A program made the position numbers and the translations under genes. Positions 25,377 through 33,547 of a DNA stretch of 42,750 nucleotides are shown here, one piece after another. A model generated the notes under the pieces. It ran no database searches. It was not told the DNA's origin and worked only from the letters and a program-made list of their open reading frames with translations. The DNA comes from Methanomicrobiales archaeon (lineage in GTDB: Archaea > Halobacteriota > Methanomicrobia > Methanomicrobiales > JACTUA01). The stretch lies in assembly GCA_030019205.1 (NCBI GenBank), contig JASEFH010000023.1, forward strand, positions 1-42,750, read 5' to 3'. Numbering within the stretch: position 1 is the first letter of the stretch; the number at the start of each line of letters is the position of its first letter.

Positions 25377-26246
25377 TTATGCCCTGTCCTTCGTCGGAAT
25401 CCAGGACTCTTCACTATCCTGCACCGGATCCCTGGTTTTTGAGACAGCCGTCCGCCGTTTCTGTTCCATCAGCACCTCGATCATGTCCCGGTCCAGTGAG
25501 TTGTCGTTCGGATCCAGGATCCGGTTGAGGGAATAGAGCTCCTGCACGAACTCGTCAGATCCCATCTCATGCTGGTCCCCGATAGACGGCGGCATGAGAC
25601 GGGCGATCTCCCGCACCTGTTCCCGATCCTCTTTCGTGATGTAACCCATGGCGCGGTACGAATCCAGCATCATCTCCAGCCGGTCATGGCCGTACTTCGT
25701 CACTGTCTTGCGCGTCCACTCGAAGAGCCGGTGCACTTTCTGAAGGCGAATCCTCTCCTGTCCCCGTTTCGGATGGTCGTCGCGGATCTCCTTCGGAGCG
25801 GACAGCTGGGAACGGAGGGTTTCGAGCAGCTGCGTATCGATTGCACGAAGAGGTTCCCCCCCCGCGCTCGTGCAGTCCGCATCCTCGGGTGCTGATGCGG
25901 CACCGCATCTGTGCCCGGCAGGACCCGCCTTATCCGTCCCTGCACCCTCGACCTGCGACTCCCGAAGGGCAGCCGCAGCCTCGCGGGCGGCTGCAGCCGC
26001 TTCCCGCGCTGCAGCCGCTTCTTCGCGGGAAGCAGCGCTGTTACGGGCTTCGCTGGGGGAACCCTGCGGCACGACGACGAACGGATTCTCCAGTTCGTTC
26101 ATTCGCTCGCGGATATCGATCAGGAGCCGTTTTATGGAGGTCTTGATGAGGTCGACCTCCTCCTGCAGCTTGAGCAGCTTCACCTCGGGATCGTCTGCCG
26201 AGGCGCTGGAGATGATGTGGTCGACCTGCGCCTGATTCACCGCCAT
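25377..26246 (-). CDS. ArlD/ArlE-type archaellum switch protein
   Basis: A cytoplasmic protein of 289 residues. It has a coiled coil at about 20-53 (EVKLLKLQEEVDLIKTSI), a Glu-Ala-Arg-rich low-complexity segment at 70-95 built from repeats of AAAREAA, a flexible middle with two Cys, and a conserved C-terminal domain at about 165-265 (LFEWTRKTVTKYGHDRLEMMLDSYRAMGYITKEDREQVREIARLMP). The last resembles the ArlD/E domain in its W...KYG...L...Y...G.I...D pattern. ArlC/D/E proteins form the cytosolic ring that receives the CheF-CheY signal. It opens the motor operon. Whether D, E or a fusion cannot be told, and no second ArlC/D/E gene is present. Confidence 0.75.
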   Translation of the reverse strand: MAVNQAQVDHIISSASADDPEVKLLKLQEEVDLIKTSIKRLLIDIRERMNELENPFVVVPQGSPSEARNSAASREEAAAAREAAAAAREAAAALRESQVEGAGTDKAGPAGHRCGAASAPEDADCTSAGGEPLRAIDTQLLETLRSQLSAPKEIRDDHPKRGQERIRLQKVHRLFEWTRKTVTKYGHDRLEMMLDSYRAMGYITKEDREQVREIARLMPPSIGDQHEMGSDEFVQELYSLNRILDPNDNSLDRDMIEVLMEQKRRTAVSKTRDPVQDSEESWIPTKDRA

Positions 26247-26345
26247 ATCAGGTAATAGTAATCACTTATCATATTTCAATATATCTATTTTTTAAATCTT
26301 ATTATATTATTATATTTTTTATTTTAATAAGTTATTATCTCTTTT
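26247..26345 (-). promoter_or_regulatory. Promoter of the arl motor operon
   Basis: About 100 bp of very AT-rich sequence before the ArlD/E-type start. On the minus strand AGATATATTG around 26288-26278 is TATA-like and, with no Shine-Dalgarno sequence before the ATG at 26246, suggests a very short leader. It contains ATATTGAAA (26282-26274), shared with the che and archaellin promoters. Confidence 0.6.
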
Positions 26346-27430
26346 ATTTACAAACAGGCATGTACCCTTAAGAATACAGGCAACCGGTTAGCGTCTCCCC
26401 TATCCAACCCGGACACCCCCTCCGACTCGGGGCCTCTCGGCCTTCAGCACCCTCCCATCCCTCTTGTTCTCGTCTGTCCGCGAGGGGTCGGGAGGCGGGC
26501 CCCGATCGGGTTGCCGCCCCTTCCTGCCTTCTGCTACGGCGGAGGTCCGCGCCACCCTCTCACCGGGCACCGATGGCGGATCTGGCGCAATCGCCCCGGT
26601 GCACGGAACACGGTTGACAGAAAAGATCGCCCTGCCGGGATATCCTCTTCGTCGCCTGGCCGGACATTCTTCTTCGTAGCGGTTTTCACAAGAAGAGGAT
26701 GAGGGGCGTCTGCCGTCTCTCGCATCCTCCTCCGATGCTCGGGAGGCTCGCGGTCGCCCGCATCCGGGAGTGTGCTGCGACTTCGGGGTGCGCGATGGCG
26801 AGGGGAGGGGGATGCACGACGGTGCTCCCGAGGAGGTGAGATGGCAGGGGGCGATCGCCGCCCGTTTGCCGCGATCGTTCTTCGGATGCCGGGATTGGCG
26901 TGGCGTGGCCTGACCGCTGCCTCCGCCGTGACGCCCGTGAGCAGGAGCGAGAAGGGATCCGTTTCCACAACCGCAGACGCTTCCCCCTCCCCTATCCGTC
27001 CCCTTGCCCGATTGAGAATGGGTCCTCCCCGGCGATTCCGCCTGCCTCCCGGCGGTGAGAGGGAAGATCGGGCGGAACCGGAAGGGGGAGGCTCCAACCG
27101 GGATCGAGTTCCGTGTACGGATCGCCATTTCGAACGAACCTCCCTGCCGGTCCAGGCGTATCCCAGCAGTGTGCGGCATTCCAGGGTCACGGGGCATCGG
27201 GACGGGTCGCGGCGGGCCGAGCGTTCCATTCCCGTCGCAATGTTCCGTCATGCGGGCGCTCCGGAGCGAAAGGGACGGCAGCTCCGGCAGTAAGCCGCTG
27301 ATCCCGCCTCTCCGCGGGGGAAGCAGCCTTCCTGCCGCTCCCGGCGGGTTCAGGCAGTTTCACCCTTTGCGGTTGCGGGGCGGCGCCTCTCATTCCGGGT
27401 GAATCCGGGAAAGGGCTGGCGCATTGCCCG
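26346..27430. other. 1.1-kb GC-rich gap between archaellin and motor operon
   Basis: No acceptable gene was found on either strand; long frames are Arg/Pro/Ser/Gly-rich and resemble no archaellin or other family I know. A GGGGATGC motif occurs at 26808-26815. In related archaea extra archaellin genes often sit at this spot, so decayed copies are imaginable, but I see no recognisable remnant such as an archaellin signal peptide. Confidence 0.5.
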
Positions 27431-27434
27431 ATAG

Positions 27435-27455
27435 AGATAGAAAAAAAGATGGGTA
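27435..27455 (-). terminator. U-tract terminator behind the archaellin gene
   Basis: Immediately downstream of the archaellin stop, the minus strand reads CATCTTTTTTTCTATC, with a T7 run at 27447-27441. Such U-tracts suffice for termination in archaea. It supports the archaellin gene being its own transcript, apart from the motor operon. Confidence 0.65.
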
Positions 27456-28031
27456 TCAGTAGAGCTTGTTCACTGCATCGATCTGGGCAGGGGTTGTCCT
27501 CGTGAGCCCCAGCGCCGCACCAATGGACGGGCGGACTTCGAGACTGAACTTTGTGGATGTGCCAAGCTCGGCAGTTGGCATGACATAGACCGTGAACTGC
27601 TCACCGGACTCCAGCAGGAGGTCGGTGTCGCCGAAGTTCTGCTCGGAGATGTTCCACTTTCCGCCCTCGGCTGGATCGCCGGTAAGGTTTGTCACGTTTG
27701 CAATGGTCTCCACCGTGGATGCTGTGGACCATACCATCTGGACCTTGGTCATGTCGATGGGAGCGCCGCCCGCAGCAAGACCGACAGTGAACCGGACCGT
27801 ATCCATCTCGCCATTACCGTTGGTATCCAGGCCATAGACATCCCCGAGGATCTCCATGTTCGAGGTAGCCTGGCTCACGCCGGTATGTACGACCCGCTGG
27901 CTCTCCTGGGTGGTAAAGAACCCGGCTCCCAGGACGACATACGAGAACACCGCCGCCACGACGACGAATGCGATCAGCACGATCGCCGCCTCGAGGCCGG
28001 TGAATGCATCTTCACGATTCATGCTTCTCAT
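27456..28031 (-). CDS. arlB: Archaellin (archaellum filament protein)
   Basis: The filament subunit. The precursor is 191 residues with a class III signal peptide: short charged leader MRSMNREDAFTG, cleaved after Gly12 by prearchaellin peptidase, then the hydrophobic helix LEAAIVLIAFVVVAAVFSYVVLGAGFF that packs in the filament core. The globular part has three N-glycosylation sequons (NVT, NLT, NIS) and typical strands such as FTVYVMPTAELG. The start at 28031 has AAGGTG upstream; an ATG three codons later is also possible. It is the only archaellin in the window, has its own AT-rich promoter and U-tract terminator, and lies 1.2 kb ahead of the motor operon. Confidence 0.96.
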   Translation of the reverse strand: MRSMNREDAFTGLEAAIVLIAFVVVAAVFSYVVLGAGFFTTQESQRVVHTGVSQATSNMEILGDVYGLDTNGNGEMDTVRFTVGLAAGGAPIDMTKVQMVWSTASTVETIANVTNLTGDPAEGGKWNISEQNFGDTDLLLESGEQFTVYVMPTAELGTSTKFSLEVRPSIGAALGLTRTTPAQIDAVNKLY

Positions 28032-28165
28032 ACTTCTACACCTTGTGAGTGTATATTGGATCCCTCCAATACCACAAAATACGTTAAATGATTTATTATT
28101 ATTTAAATTTTTCTATTTTTCAATATCCAATTTCTATCCTTATGAAATAATTATATTGGAAATAA
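28032..28165 (-). promoter_or_regulatory. Archaellin promoter region
   Basis: An AT-rich region with a TATA-like TTTAAATA on the minus strand at about 28106-28099, and an upstream ATATTGAAA (28126-28118) shared with the other motility promoters. TATATTGGA occurs twice, exactly 100 bp apart (28052-28060 and 28152-28160), with a reversed near-copy at 28121-28130. These could be regulator sites, though AT-rich chance matches are possible. Confidence 0.5.
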
Positions 28166-28246
28166 CAGGTCATTGAAACAACCCAGTAATTTTAGAATGA
28201 ATTCAAAATGGGGAAATATTCTTATAACATGGTTTTTGAGGTCAGC

Positions 28247-29251
28247 TCACGGCCCCTCGTTCCCCTCGCGGATCCGCCGCAGGGCGGCTTCGGCCTTCGC
28301 GCGGACGCCGCCGTCGGCGTCATGGAGCGCCTGCTCCAGGGCCGGAACGGCCCGGGCATCCCCGAAACGGCCCAGGGACTTCGCCGCCTCCCGCCGCACG
28401 AAGCGGTTCTCGTCCCGAAGGGCGGGTATGAGGGGGCCGATCGCGGCAGGTTCGCCGATGATCCGCAGGGCGATCGCCGCTCCCATGCGGACATGCCAGT
28501 CGGCATCGCCCAGCGAGCGGAGCATCGGTTCGACCGCCGCCTCTCCCATGCCCGCGAGCGCCTGCACCGCACTCTCCCGCATGGACCGCCTTTCGTCTTT
28601 CATCGCCTCGATCAGCGCATGAATCGCCCGCTCTCCCCCGACCTTCCCCAGGGATCGCGCCGCCTCCTCCCGCACGGCGGGGTCCTCGTCGCGGAGGGCC
28701 CGGATGAGAGGATCGATGACCCTGGGATCCCGTTTCCCGCCCAGGGTGCGGACCGCCTCCTCCCGCATCCGTGCATCCTTCAGGCGCAGCGCCTCGATGC
28801 ACCATCCGATCTCGTCCGATACAGGGGGTTTCTGATGCGGCTGACCGCGATCGGCGGCATCCCCGGATCGCGGCACGGACTCCTGCCGCCGGCATCGCGC
28901 GAGCAGGGCGAGGGCGGAGACGACCCATATATCGATACCGGCGTTGAGCACGGCGAGAACGGGGTCGAGGGTGTGCCCGCTGAAGAAGAGCCACCCCGTC
29001 AGCAACCCGACTGCAGCCACGAGGAGGATCGTCACCTGCAACCCGCGGTGGGGATACCAGAGGGAGACCAGAATGATCGGGATGATGTAGAGGTGGGGGA
29101 GGAGGTAGTAGACCTGGGGGATGATCGGCTGCCCGCTCACGGCGTAGACGGTCACCAGGAGGGAGACGATGGCGAATGCCCCGATCAACCACAGCCGCAC
29201 GATATCGGTCTCCCTGGCGGAGACCCGCGCGAGGTGCTTTGTCTGCTCCAT
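28247..29251 (-). CDS. Membrane-anchored HEAT-repeat protein
   Basis: A 334-residue protein with four hydrophobic segments at about 20-40, 45-66, 71-92 and 97-118, followed by a linker (120-148) and a soluble C-terminal solenoid of about six 31-residue PBS-lyase-type HEAT repeats (units such as MREEAVRTLGGKRDPRVIDPL, VREEAARSLGKVGGERAIHAL, MRESAVQALAGMGEAAVEPM, VRRREA-like). Such repeats bind protein partners. The start ATG at 29251 has AAGGAG eight bases upstream and a TTTATAG box about 30 bp away. It is next to the archaellin gene and on the same strand, but separated by that gene's promoter. Function unknown. Confidence 0.85.
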   Translation of the reverse strand: MEQTKHLARVSARETDIVRLWLIGAFAIVSLLVTVYAVSGQPIIPQVYYLLPHLYIIPIILVSLWYPHRGLQVTILLVAAVGLLTGWLFFSGHTLDPVLAVLNAGIDIWVVSALALLARCRRQESVPRSGDAADRGQPHQKPPVSDEIGWCIEALRLKDARMREEAVRTLGGKRDPRVIDPLIRALRDEDPAVREEAARSLGKVGGERAIHALIEAMKDERRSMRESAVQALAGMGEAAVEPMLRSLGDADWHVRMGAAIALRIIGEPAAIGPLIPALRDENRFVRREAAKSLGRFGDARAVPALEQALHDADGGVRAKAEAALRRIREGNEGP

Positions 29252-29424
29252 GGCGATAATCTCCTTGTTGAAATTTTTACTATAAATAGAATTCGAAAAT
29301 TGAATAATAGTAAATTTTAATATTAATTAAAAACTACAGGTAAATCATCGTTATATATATCAAACACGTCGAAATGATTCGGGAATAGCCTGCCCCGAGA
29401 GTGCGGGCGGGCGCAGGTGATATC
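29252..29424. promoter_or_regulatory. Divergent AT-rich promoter region
   Basis: For the minus-strand HEAT gene a TTTATAG box lies about 30 bp upstream, with AAGGAG near the start. For the plus-strand gene, TTATATATAT at 29351-29360 lies about 65 bp before the GTG at 29425. The long AT-rich core between the two boxes leaves room for regulator binding. Confidence 0.55.
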
Positions 29425-30111
29425 GTGGAGAAGCAGGACATCCTCTCCCTGGCGGCGGCGATGGCGATCGTTGCGATCCTTGCCCTGGTGGTGAAGCCCG
29501 CCCTCTCCGGCGAGGACATCCTCGGGGTCTCGCTTCCGAGCGGCAGGGAGGCGGAGGCCACTCCGGTGCCGGCACGGTCGGCACCGCTCCCGACGCCCCG
29601 TCCCACAACCCCTGCTCCGGCGCCGTCCCCAACCGCAGCATGGAACGGGGCGCCGAAGTCCATCGGTTTTGTCGACCCGGCAGTCTACCAGATCCAGAGC
29701 GGAGACTCCGGGCCCCGGCTCAGCACGCCCCCCGCCCAGCCGCAGGACCACAGCCTGGTCACCTACGCCGTCATCCAGGGGCGCTGGAGCGGCACGACCG
29801 AGATCCTGCGCATCCCCTTCCCCTACTGGGAGATGCACTACACGGCGGAGCCTCTCGTCGACGTCTCGGAGGATCACGTCACCGTCTTCCCCCGCATCAA
29901 TATCCAGGTGATGGACGCGGACGACCCGAACCGGTTCGTGCGGGTGGCGAATCCGGATATCCTGGATTCCCGCCTCTTCGCCGAGAACGATCCCCGCCCC
30001 TGGATCGAGAAGTTCTATGAGGGCAACCGCAATTACTACTTCGTCATCAACGCGCGGTTCGTGTCCTCCTACACGATCGAGATCAAGGTTCCGAAGCGGT
30101 ACGTCGCGTGA
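29425..30111 (+). CDS. Single-TM anchored extracytoplasmic protein, unknown function
   Basis: A 228-residue protein with a short charged start (MEKQDIL), one hydrophobic helix at about 7-27 (LSLAAAMAIVAILALVVKPAL), and a Pro/Thr/Ala-rich spacer (about 43-72) of a kind found on cell-surface proteins. A folded domain of about 150 residues follows, with VTYAVIQGRWSGTTEILRIPFPYWEMHYTAEP and a C-terminal FVSSYTIEIKVPKRYVA, probably beta-rich and facing outward. GTG at 29425 is preferred because AGGTGA precedes it; GTG at 29401 would add eight residues. I recognise no family function. It is divergent from the HEAT protein. Confidence 0.78.
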   Translation: MEKQDILSLAAAMAIVAILALVVKPALSGEDILGVSLPSGREAEATPVPARSAPLPTPRPTTPAPAPSPTAAWNGAPKSIGFVDPAVYQIQSGDSGPRLSTPPAQPQDHSLVTYAVIQGRWSGTTEILRIPFPYWEMHYTAEPLVDVSEDHVTVFPRINIQVMDADDPNRFVRVANPDILDSRLFAENDPRPWIEKFYEGNRNYYFVINARFVSSYTIEIKVPKRYVA

Positions 30112-30676
30112 TCGCCTCGCCGATGCCGCACCGCTCCCGCAGGGGATATCGCCCTCCGGCTGCATACTCGTGCGTGCGACCGTGTCCGATCCCGGATGCG
30201 GATACGGCATTCTGCCCGGTCATGCATCTGACCTACTTCCCTCTCCCGTACTCTCCCCATCCCAATGGCATGCCACGCGTCCGGCACCCGGGGAGCCGCG
30301 CGAGCGGGGATGCCCTGCCTCCGCGTATCGCGTTGAAGAGCGGGGGGCATGGAGGCAGGGCATCTCTCCATCGGAGCCTCGCCGAGCGCGATTTTCCGGT
30401 GCAGGGGGGGTGTGGGATCGTGCGCATCGGCGAGGCTGGACCACCAGTGCCCGATTCACGGAGTTGTGCGCGAAATCAGCTGCAATTCGGAGATGGATCC
30501 AAGGGCCCATGCCTGTCGCGCGGGAGCGCCCCGGTCGAACGATTCTGGGAGGCGCATCCCCCGAGGATCAGGGGGATACCCGGCTTTCGTTACTGCTGCT
30601 GGATGCAAGGAAAAGAGATATCGGGGGGCGGGAAATTGGCAGATCCTCGACGAGCCCGTGCAATGGAAGATTGAGG
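30112..30676. other. 565-bp GC-rich gap between convergent genes
   Basis: No acceptable gene. It contains a perfect 14-bp inverted repeat (30309-30364, listed separately) and GGGGATGC motifs at 30306-30313 (plus) and 30561-30554 (minus). No clear U-tract follows either flanking gene. Confidence 0.5.
30309..30364. repeat. Perfect 14-bp inverted repeat with 28-bp loop
   Basis: GATGCCCTGCCTCC at 30309-30322 is exactly complementary to GGAGGCAGGGCATC at 30351-30364. It would form a very stable hairpin in RNA from either strand, about 200 bp after the stop of the single-TM protein gene. It could be a 3'-end processing or termination structure or a remnant of a mobile element end. Confidence 0.75.
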
Positions 30677-31054
30677 TCAGTCCAGCTTCCGCTTTCCCAT
30701 GGCCTCGATATACGTGACCTCTTTGCCGGGCTCTAACTCGCGGAGGGATTCGTCGGTGACCTGCAGCTCGAACATGGTATAGTCTTTCGTATCCATCAGC
30801 TGGACCGTGTTCCCGGCGATCGAGATCACCTGGCCGCTCTTGCGCTCGACGATCGGCACGTAGATCTTCGCCGAGACCGGCTGTACGATGGATCGCTTCA
30901 CGCCGTCGAAGATGCCCACCGCATCGATCCTCGACTTGGCTGCTCCGTGCTTTCCGGGCTTCGACGTCGCGATCCCCAGGATCTTGCTCGGCTCGTCGTC
31001 GATCACGACATAGCGCCCCTCTTTCAGCTTTCCAACCTCAGTCTGTTCCTTCAT
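30677..31054 (-). CDS. eif5A: Translation factor aIF5A (hypusine-containing)
   Basis: aIF5A relieves ribosome stalling, for example at proline runs, and needs a hypusine or deoxyhypusine. The 125-residue protein has the modification loop TSKPGKHGAAK with the target Lys35, followed by VGIFDG and the OB-fold half (SGQVISIAGNTVQLMDTKDYTMFEL). Length and sequence are standard. It has its own AT-rich promoter, diverging from the IMPase gene. It fits the several translation-rescue factors elsewhere in the window but is not linked to them. Confidence 0.96.
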   Translation of the reverse strand: MKEQTEVGKLKEGRYVVIDDEPSKILGIATSKPGKHGAAKSRIDAVGIFDGVKRSIVQPVSAKIYVPIVERKSGQVISIAGNTVQLMDTKDYTMFELQVTDESLRELEPGKEVTYIEAMGKRKLD

Positions 31055-31110
31055 TGCGATTCACATCTCTTGCGCTAGTAATTTATCTTGATTGCATTAC
31101 ATAAATTAAT
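31055..31110. promoter_or_regulatory. Divergent promoters of aIF5A and IMPase-nadK
   Basis: An AT-rich patch with AATTTATC at about 31079-31086 (plus) and AATTTATG around 31100-31093 (minus), each spaced as a TATA box for the gene it faces. Confidence 0.5.
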
Positions 31111-31174
31111 CGACGGATTTAAACCGATCCAGCGAGAAAGGAGGTTTGAGTCCGAGCGGAGCAGGTTATCCAGC

Positions 31175-31951
31175 ATGGATCTTCTCAAGCACTTCGAAGA
31201 GATCTCAGAGACGGTGGAGGATCTCATCCGGGATCTGACAGGGACCCGCGAGGCCGGAGAGTACATGGGCATGGGTGCGGACGGGACGCCTACGCAGAAG
31301 ATCGACCGGATCGTCGAGGACAGCATACTCACCTATCTGGATGCCAATCCATTCTGCAAAACCCTGATCAGCGAAGAGGCCGGACGGCGCGACCTCGCGG
31401 GCGAGAAGGGGACGCTATTCCTGGATCCTATCGATGGCACCTACAATGCCGTCACGGGGATCCCGTTCTACGCACTCTCGATGGCGTACGCAGAGGGCGG
31501 AGTCGTGCAGGAGGGGTTCGTGCGGGATCTCGCGCACGGCGAGACGTTCTACGCACGCCGGGGAGGGGGTGCGTTCCATGACGGGAGACCGATCCGTGTC
31601 TCCAGCACCGCCTACCTGGAGACGAGTGCCATGAGCATTTACGGGCGCAAGTTCAACCCCACGCGCGTGATGCAGCTCGGGAGAAAGGTCCGCCGCTGGC
31701 GCCTCTTTGGAGCCTCGGCGCTGGAGCTCTGCTACGTGGGGTGCGGGAGAATCGACGGCTTTATCGATCTGCGCGGCACATTGCGGGTGACCGACGCAGC
31801 AGCCGGCATGCTCGTCTGCGAGGAGGCGGGCGGCGAGGTGAGCGATCTCGACGGGCGGGATATTCGGTTTCCGGACGAAGTGACGGTGGGGCGGTGCATG
31901 ATCGCCACGAACGGCGTGCTGCACCGCAAGGTGATCGAGTATCTGAGGTGA
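31175..31951 (+). CDS. Inositol-monophosphatase-family phosphatase (IMPase/FBPase, possible NADP phosphatase)
   Basis: A Mg-dependent sugar phosphatase of 258 residues. Metal-site motifs are E67-E68 (LISEEAG), D84-P-I-D87-G-T ([11 protein letters not shown]), and a distal [17 protein letters not shown] with the last metal Asp. Archaeal members dephosphorylate inositol-1-phosphate and fructose-1,6-bisphosphate. In Methanocaldococcus jannaschii such a domain is fused to NAD kinase and acts as NADP phosphatase. Here the NAD kinase gene starts 2 nt downstream, which favours at least a part in NADP(H) balance. The ATG at 31175 follows GCAGGT; the longer upstream frame enters the promoter and was rejected. 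Confidence 0.92.
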   Translation: MDLLKHFEEISETVEDLIRDLTGTREAGEYMGMGADGTPTQKIDRIVEDSILTYLDANPFCKTLISEEAGRRDLAGEKGTLFLDPIDGTYNAVTGIPFYALSMAYAEGGVVQEGFVRDLAHGETFYARRGGGAFHDGRPIRVSSTAYLETSAMSIYGRKFNPTRVMQLGRKVRRWRLFGASALELCYVGCGRIDGFIDLRGTLRVTDAAAGMLVCEEAGGEVSDLDGRDIRFPDEVTVGRCMIATNGVLHRKVIEYLR

Positions 31952-31953
31952 CG

Positions 31954-32766
31954 ATGCAGATAGTGCTGATGTCCCGGATCGATGCCGAAGATGCGCTGGC
32001 ATTTGCAGCATCCCTTGGAGAGCTGCTGACCGCCGGCGGGCATCGGGTGGAGTACGAGTCGAACACCGCGTCTTGCCTGGGCAGGACGGGCGTCCCGCTC
32101 CCGGAGGTCTCGGCCGATCTGCTGGTGATCGTTGGAGGGGATGGCACGGTGCTGCTCGCCGTACAGCAGTTGAAAACCCAGATACCCGTCATCGGCATCA
32201 ACTGGGGGGAGGTCGGGTTTCTCGCCGATCTGGAGCCGAAGGAGGCGATCGGGTTCTTCTCTCACCTGGGCGATCGGTTCTCCGTGGAGAGGAGGATGCG
32301 GATCTCCCTCTCGGCAGACGGCGAGCCTCTCGGCGACGCCCTGAACGAAGCGGTGATCGTCACGGCCCGCCCGGCGAAGATGCTCCGCTTCTCGGTGATC
32401 GTGGAGGGGACGACGGCGGAGACCTTCCGGGCGGACGGTCTGCTGGTCAGCACCCCCACCGGCTCCACCGCCTATGCCATGAGCGCCGGAGGGCCCATCG
32501 TGGACCCGCGGATCGAGGGATTTCTGCTGGTCCCTCTCGCCCCCTACATGCTCTCCTCCCGCCCCCACCTCATCAGCTGCGACCGATCGGTGGGAATACG
32601 GCTGGAGAGTGCGAAGCCCGCACACCTGGTCATCGACGGGCAGCGGACCTGGGATGTAAAGAGCGGTACGGTGATCCGGATTCGGCGGTCGCCGGAGCCT
32701 GCACTCTTCGTGGACGTGGGCAAGAACTTCTTCGAGAAGGTGGACAACAAGCTCCGCCACCTCTGA
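31954..32766 (+). CDS. nadK: NAD kinase
   Basis: ATP- or polyphosphate-dependent NAD kinase of 270 residues making NADP. The family motif [10 protein letters not shown] has G61-G62-D63-G64-T65. NE/D-type residues (DALNEAVIV) and [18 protein letters not shown], which shape the NAD site, are also clear, as is the C-terminal beta sandwich ([22 protein letters not shown]). The ATG at 31954 overlaps the GAGGTGA element formed by the end of the upstream gene; an in-frame GTG at 31948 is possible. It forms a two-gene unit with the IMPase. Confidence 0.96.
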   Translation: MQIVLMSRIDAEDALAFAASLGELLTAGGHRVEYESNTASCLGRTGVPLPEVSADLLVIVGGDGTVLLAVQQLKTQIPVIGINWGEVGFLADLEPKEAIGFFSHLGDRFSVERRMRISLSADGEPLGDALNEAVIVTARPAKMLRFSVIVEGTTAETFRADGLLVSTPTGSTAYAMSAGGPIVDPRIEGFLLVPLAPYMLSSRPHLISCDRSVGIRLESAKPAHLVIDGQRTWDVKSGTVIRIRRSPEPALFVDVGKNFFEKVDNKLRHL

Positions 32767-32839
32767 AATGCCCGTTCAGGGATCGCAAATGCTATCGACC
32801 GGAACGGCGATGGGATTTCCATAGACAAATGCGGAGTGT

Positions 32840-33547
32840 ATGAGAATGCGGACCGAACCGGATTATGCAGAGATCTCGGACGCCCTGAAGGCAACGCTGG
32901 GGCTGAAGGGATCTCCGGTGGCGATCAAGTTCGCCGCGAGCAAAGAGGACATCCCGGAAGGGATCCCCGAGTACCCCGAGACGGTGCGGCACTGCCAGAT
33001 GGTCTCGAAAGCCCGCAGAGAGGGGGCTGTCTTCTACGCCACGGAGGGGAAGCACCAGTGCATGGGCGGCGGCTGGGCGCTGGGGCTCAAGAAGCTGACT
33101 CCGAGCCTCAAGAGCGGGGAGTTCTACTACAAACTGGGCAAGTTCAAGAGCAAGGCGGCATGCAGGAGGACGATCGAGAACATCCCCCACCTGGGCGAGC
33201 AGGCCACCTACGCGCTCGTGTATGCCCCCCTCGAGAAGACGCCCTTCCCGCCGGACGTGGTGCTGATCATCGCCGAACCGCGGGCCATGCTCAAGATCGC
33301 CCAGGCGCTCCTCTACCCCCTCGGCGGGAGGATCCACTCATCGATGGCGGGCATTCAGTCCGTCTGTTCGGATGCGACCGCGTATCCTTTCCTGAGCGGG
33401 CAGGCGAACTTCTCCCTCGGGTGCGACGGCTCCCGGAAGTTCTCCGGCATCGAGCCCGATGAGATGGTGATGGGCTTTCCGGGCGAGATGCTGACCGAGG
33501 TGTGGGAGGCGCTGAAGATCGTCACGGGAGCTCCGGGCTCGACCTGA
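32840..33547 (+). CDS. DUF169 family protein
   Basis: A 235-residue soluble protein of the DUF169 family, common in methanogens and anaerobes and of unknown function. Visible family features are SPVAIKFA near the start, RHCQMVSKARREGAVFYATEGKHQCMGGGWALGL with two cysteines, YALVYAPLEKTPFPPDVVLIIAEPRAMLKI, and the C-terminal VCSDATAYPFLSGQANFSLGCDGSRKF with two more cysteines. The four cysteines could bind a metal or cluster, but that is inference. A GGAGTGT element precedes the start. The gene overlaps the convergent protease gene by 26 bp at the 3' end. Confidence 0.9.
   Translation: MRMRTEPDYAEISDALKATLGLKGSPVAIKFAASKEDIPEGIPEYPETVRHCQMVSKARREGAVFYATEGKHQCMGGGWALGLKKLTPSLKSGEFYYKLGKFKSKAACRRTIENIPHLGEQATYALVYAPLEKTPFPPDVVLIIAEPRAMLKIAQALLYPLGGRIHSSMAGIQSVCSDATAYPFLSGQANFSLGCDGSRKFSGIEPDEMVMGFPGEMLTEVWEALKIVTGAPGST

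Noticed and set aside
26400-27251. Open frames of 231-283 codons on the minus strand in the archaellin-motor gap
   Set aside because: Arg/Pro/Ser/Gly-rich translation without hydrophobic core pattern, with overlapping rivals in other frames and no start signal; I could not support a gene or a recognisable pseudogene.
28052-28160. TATATTGGA direct repeats taken as certain operators
   Set aside because: Only two exact copies in a very AT-rich stretch; kept as a note in the promoter entry rather than as a separate claim.
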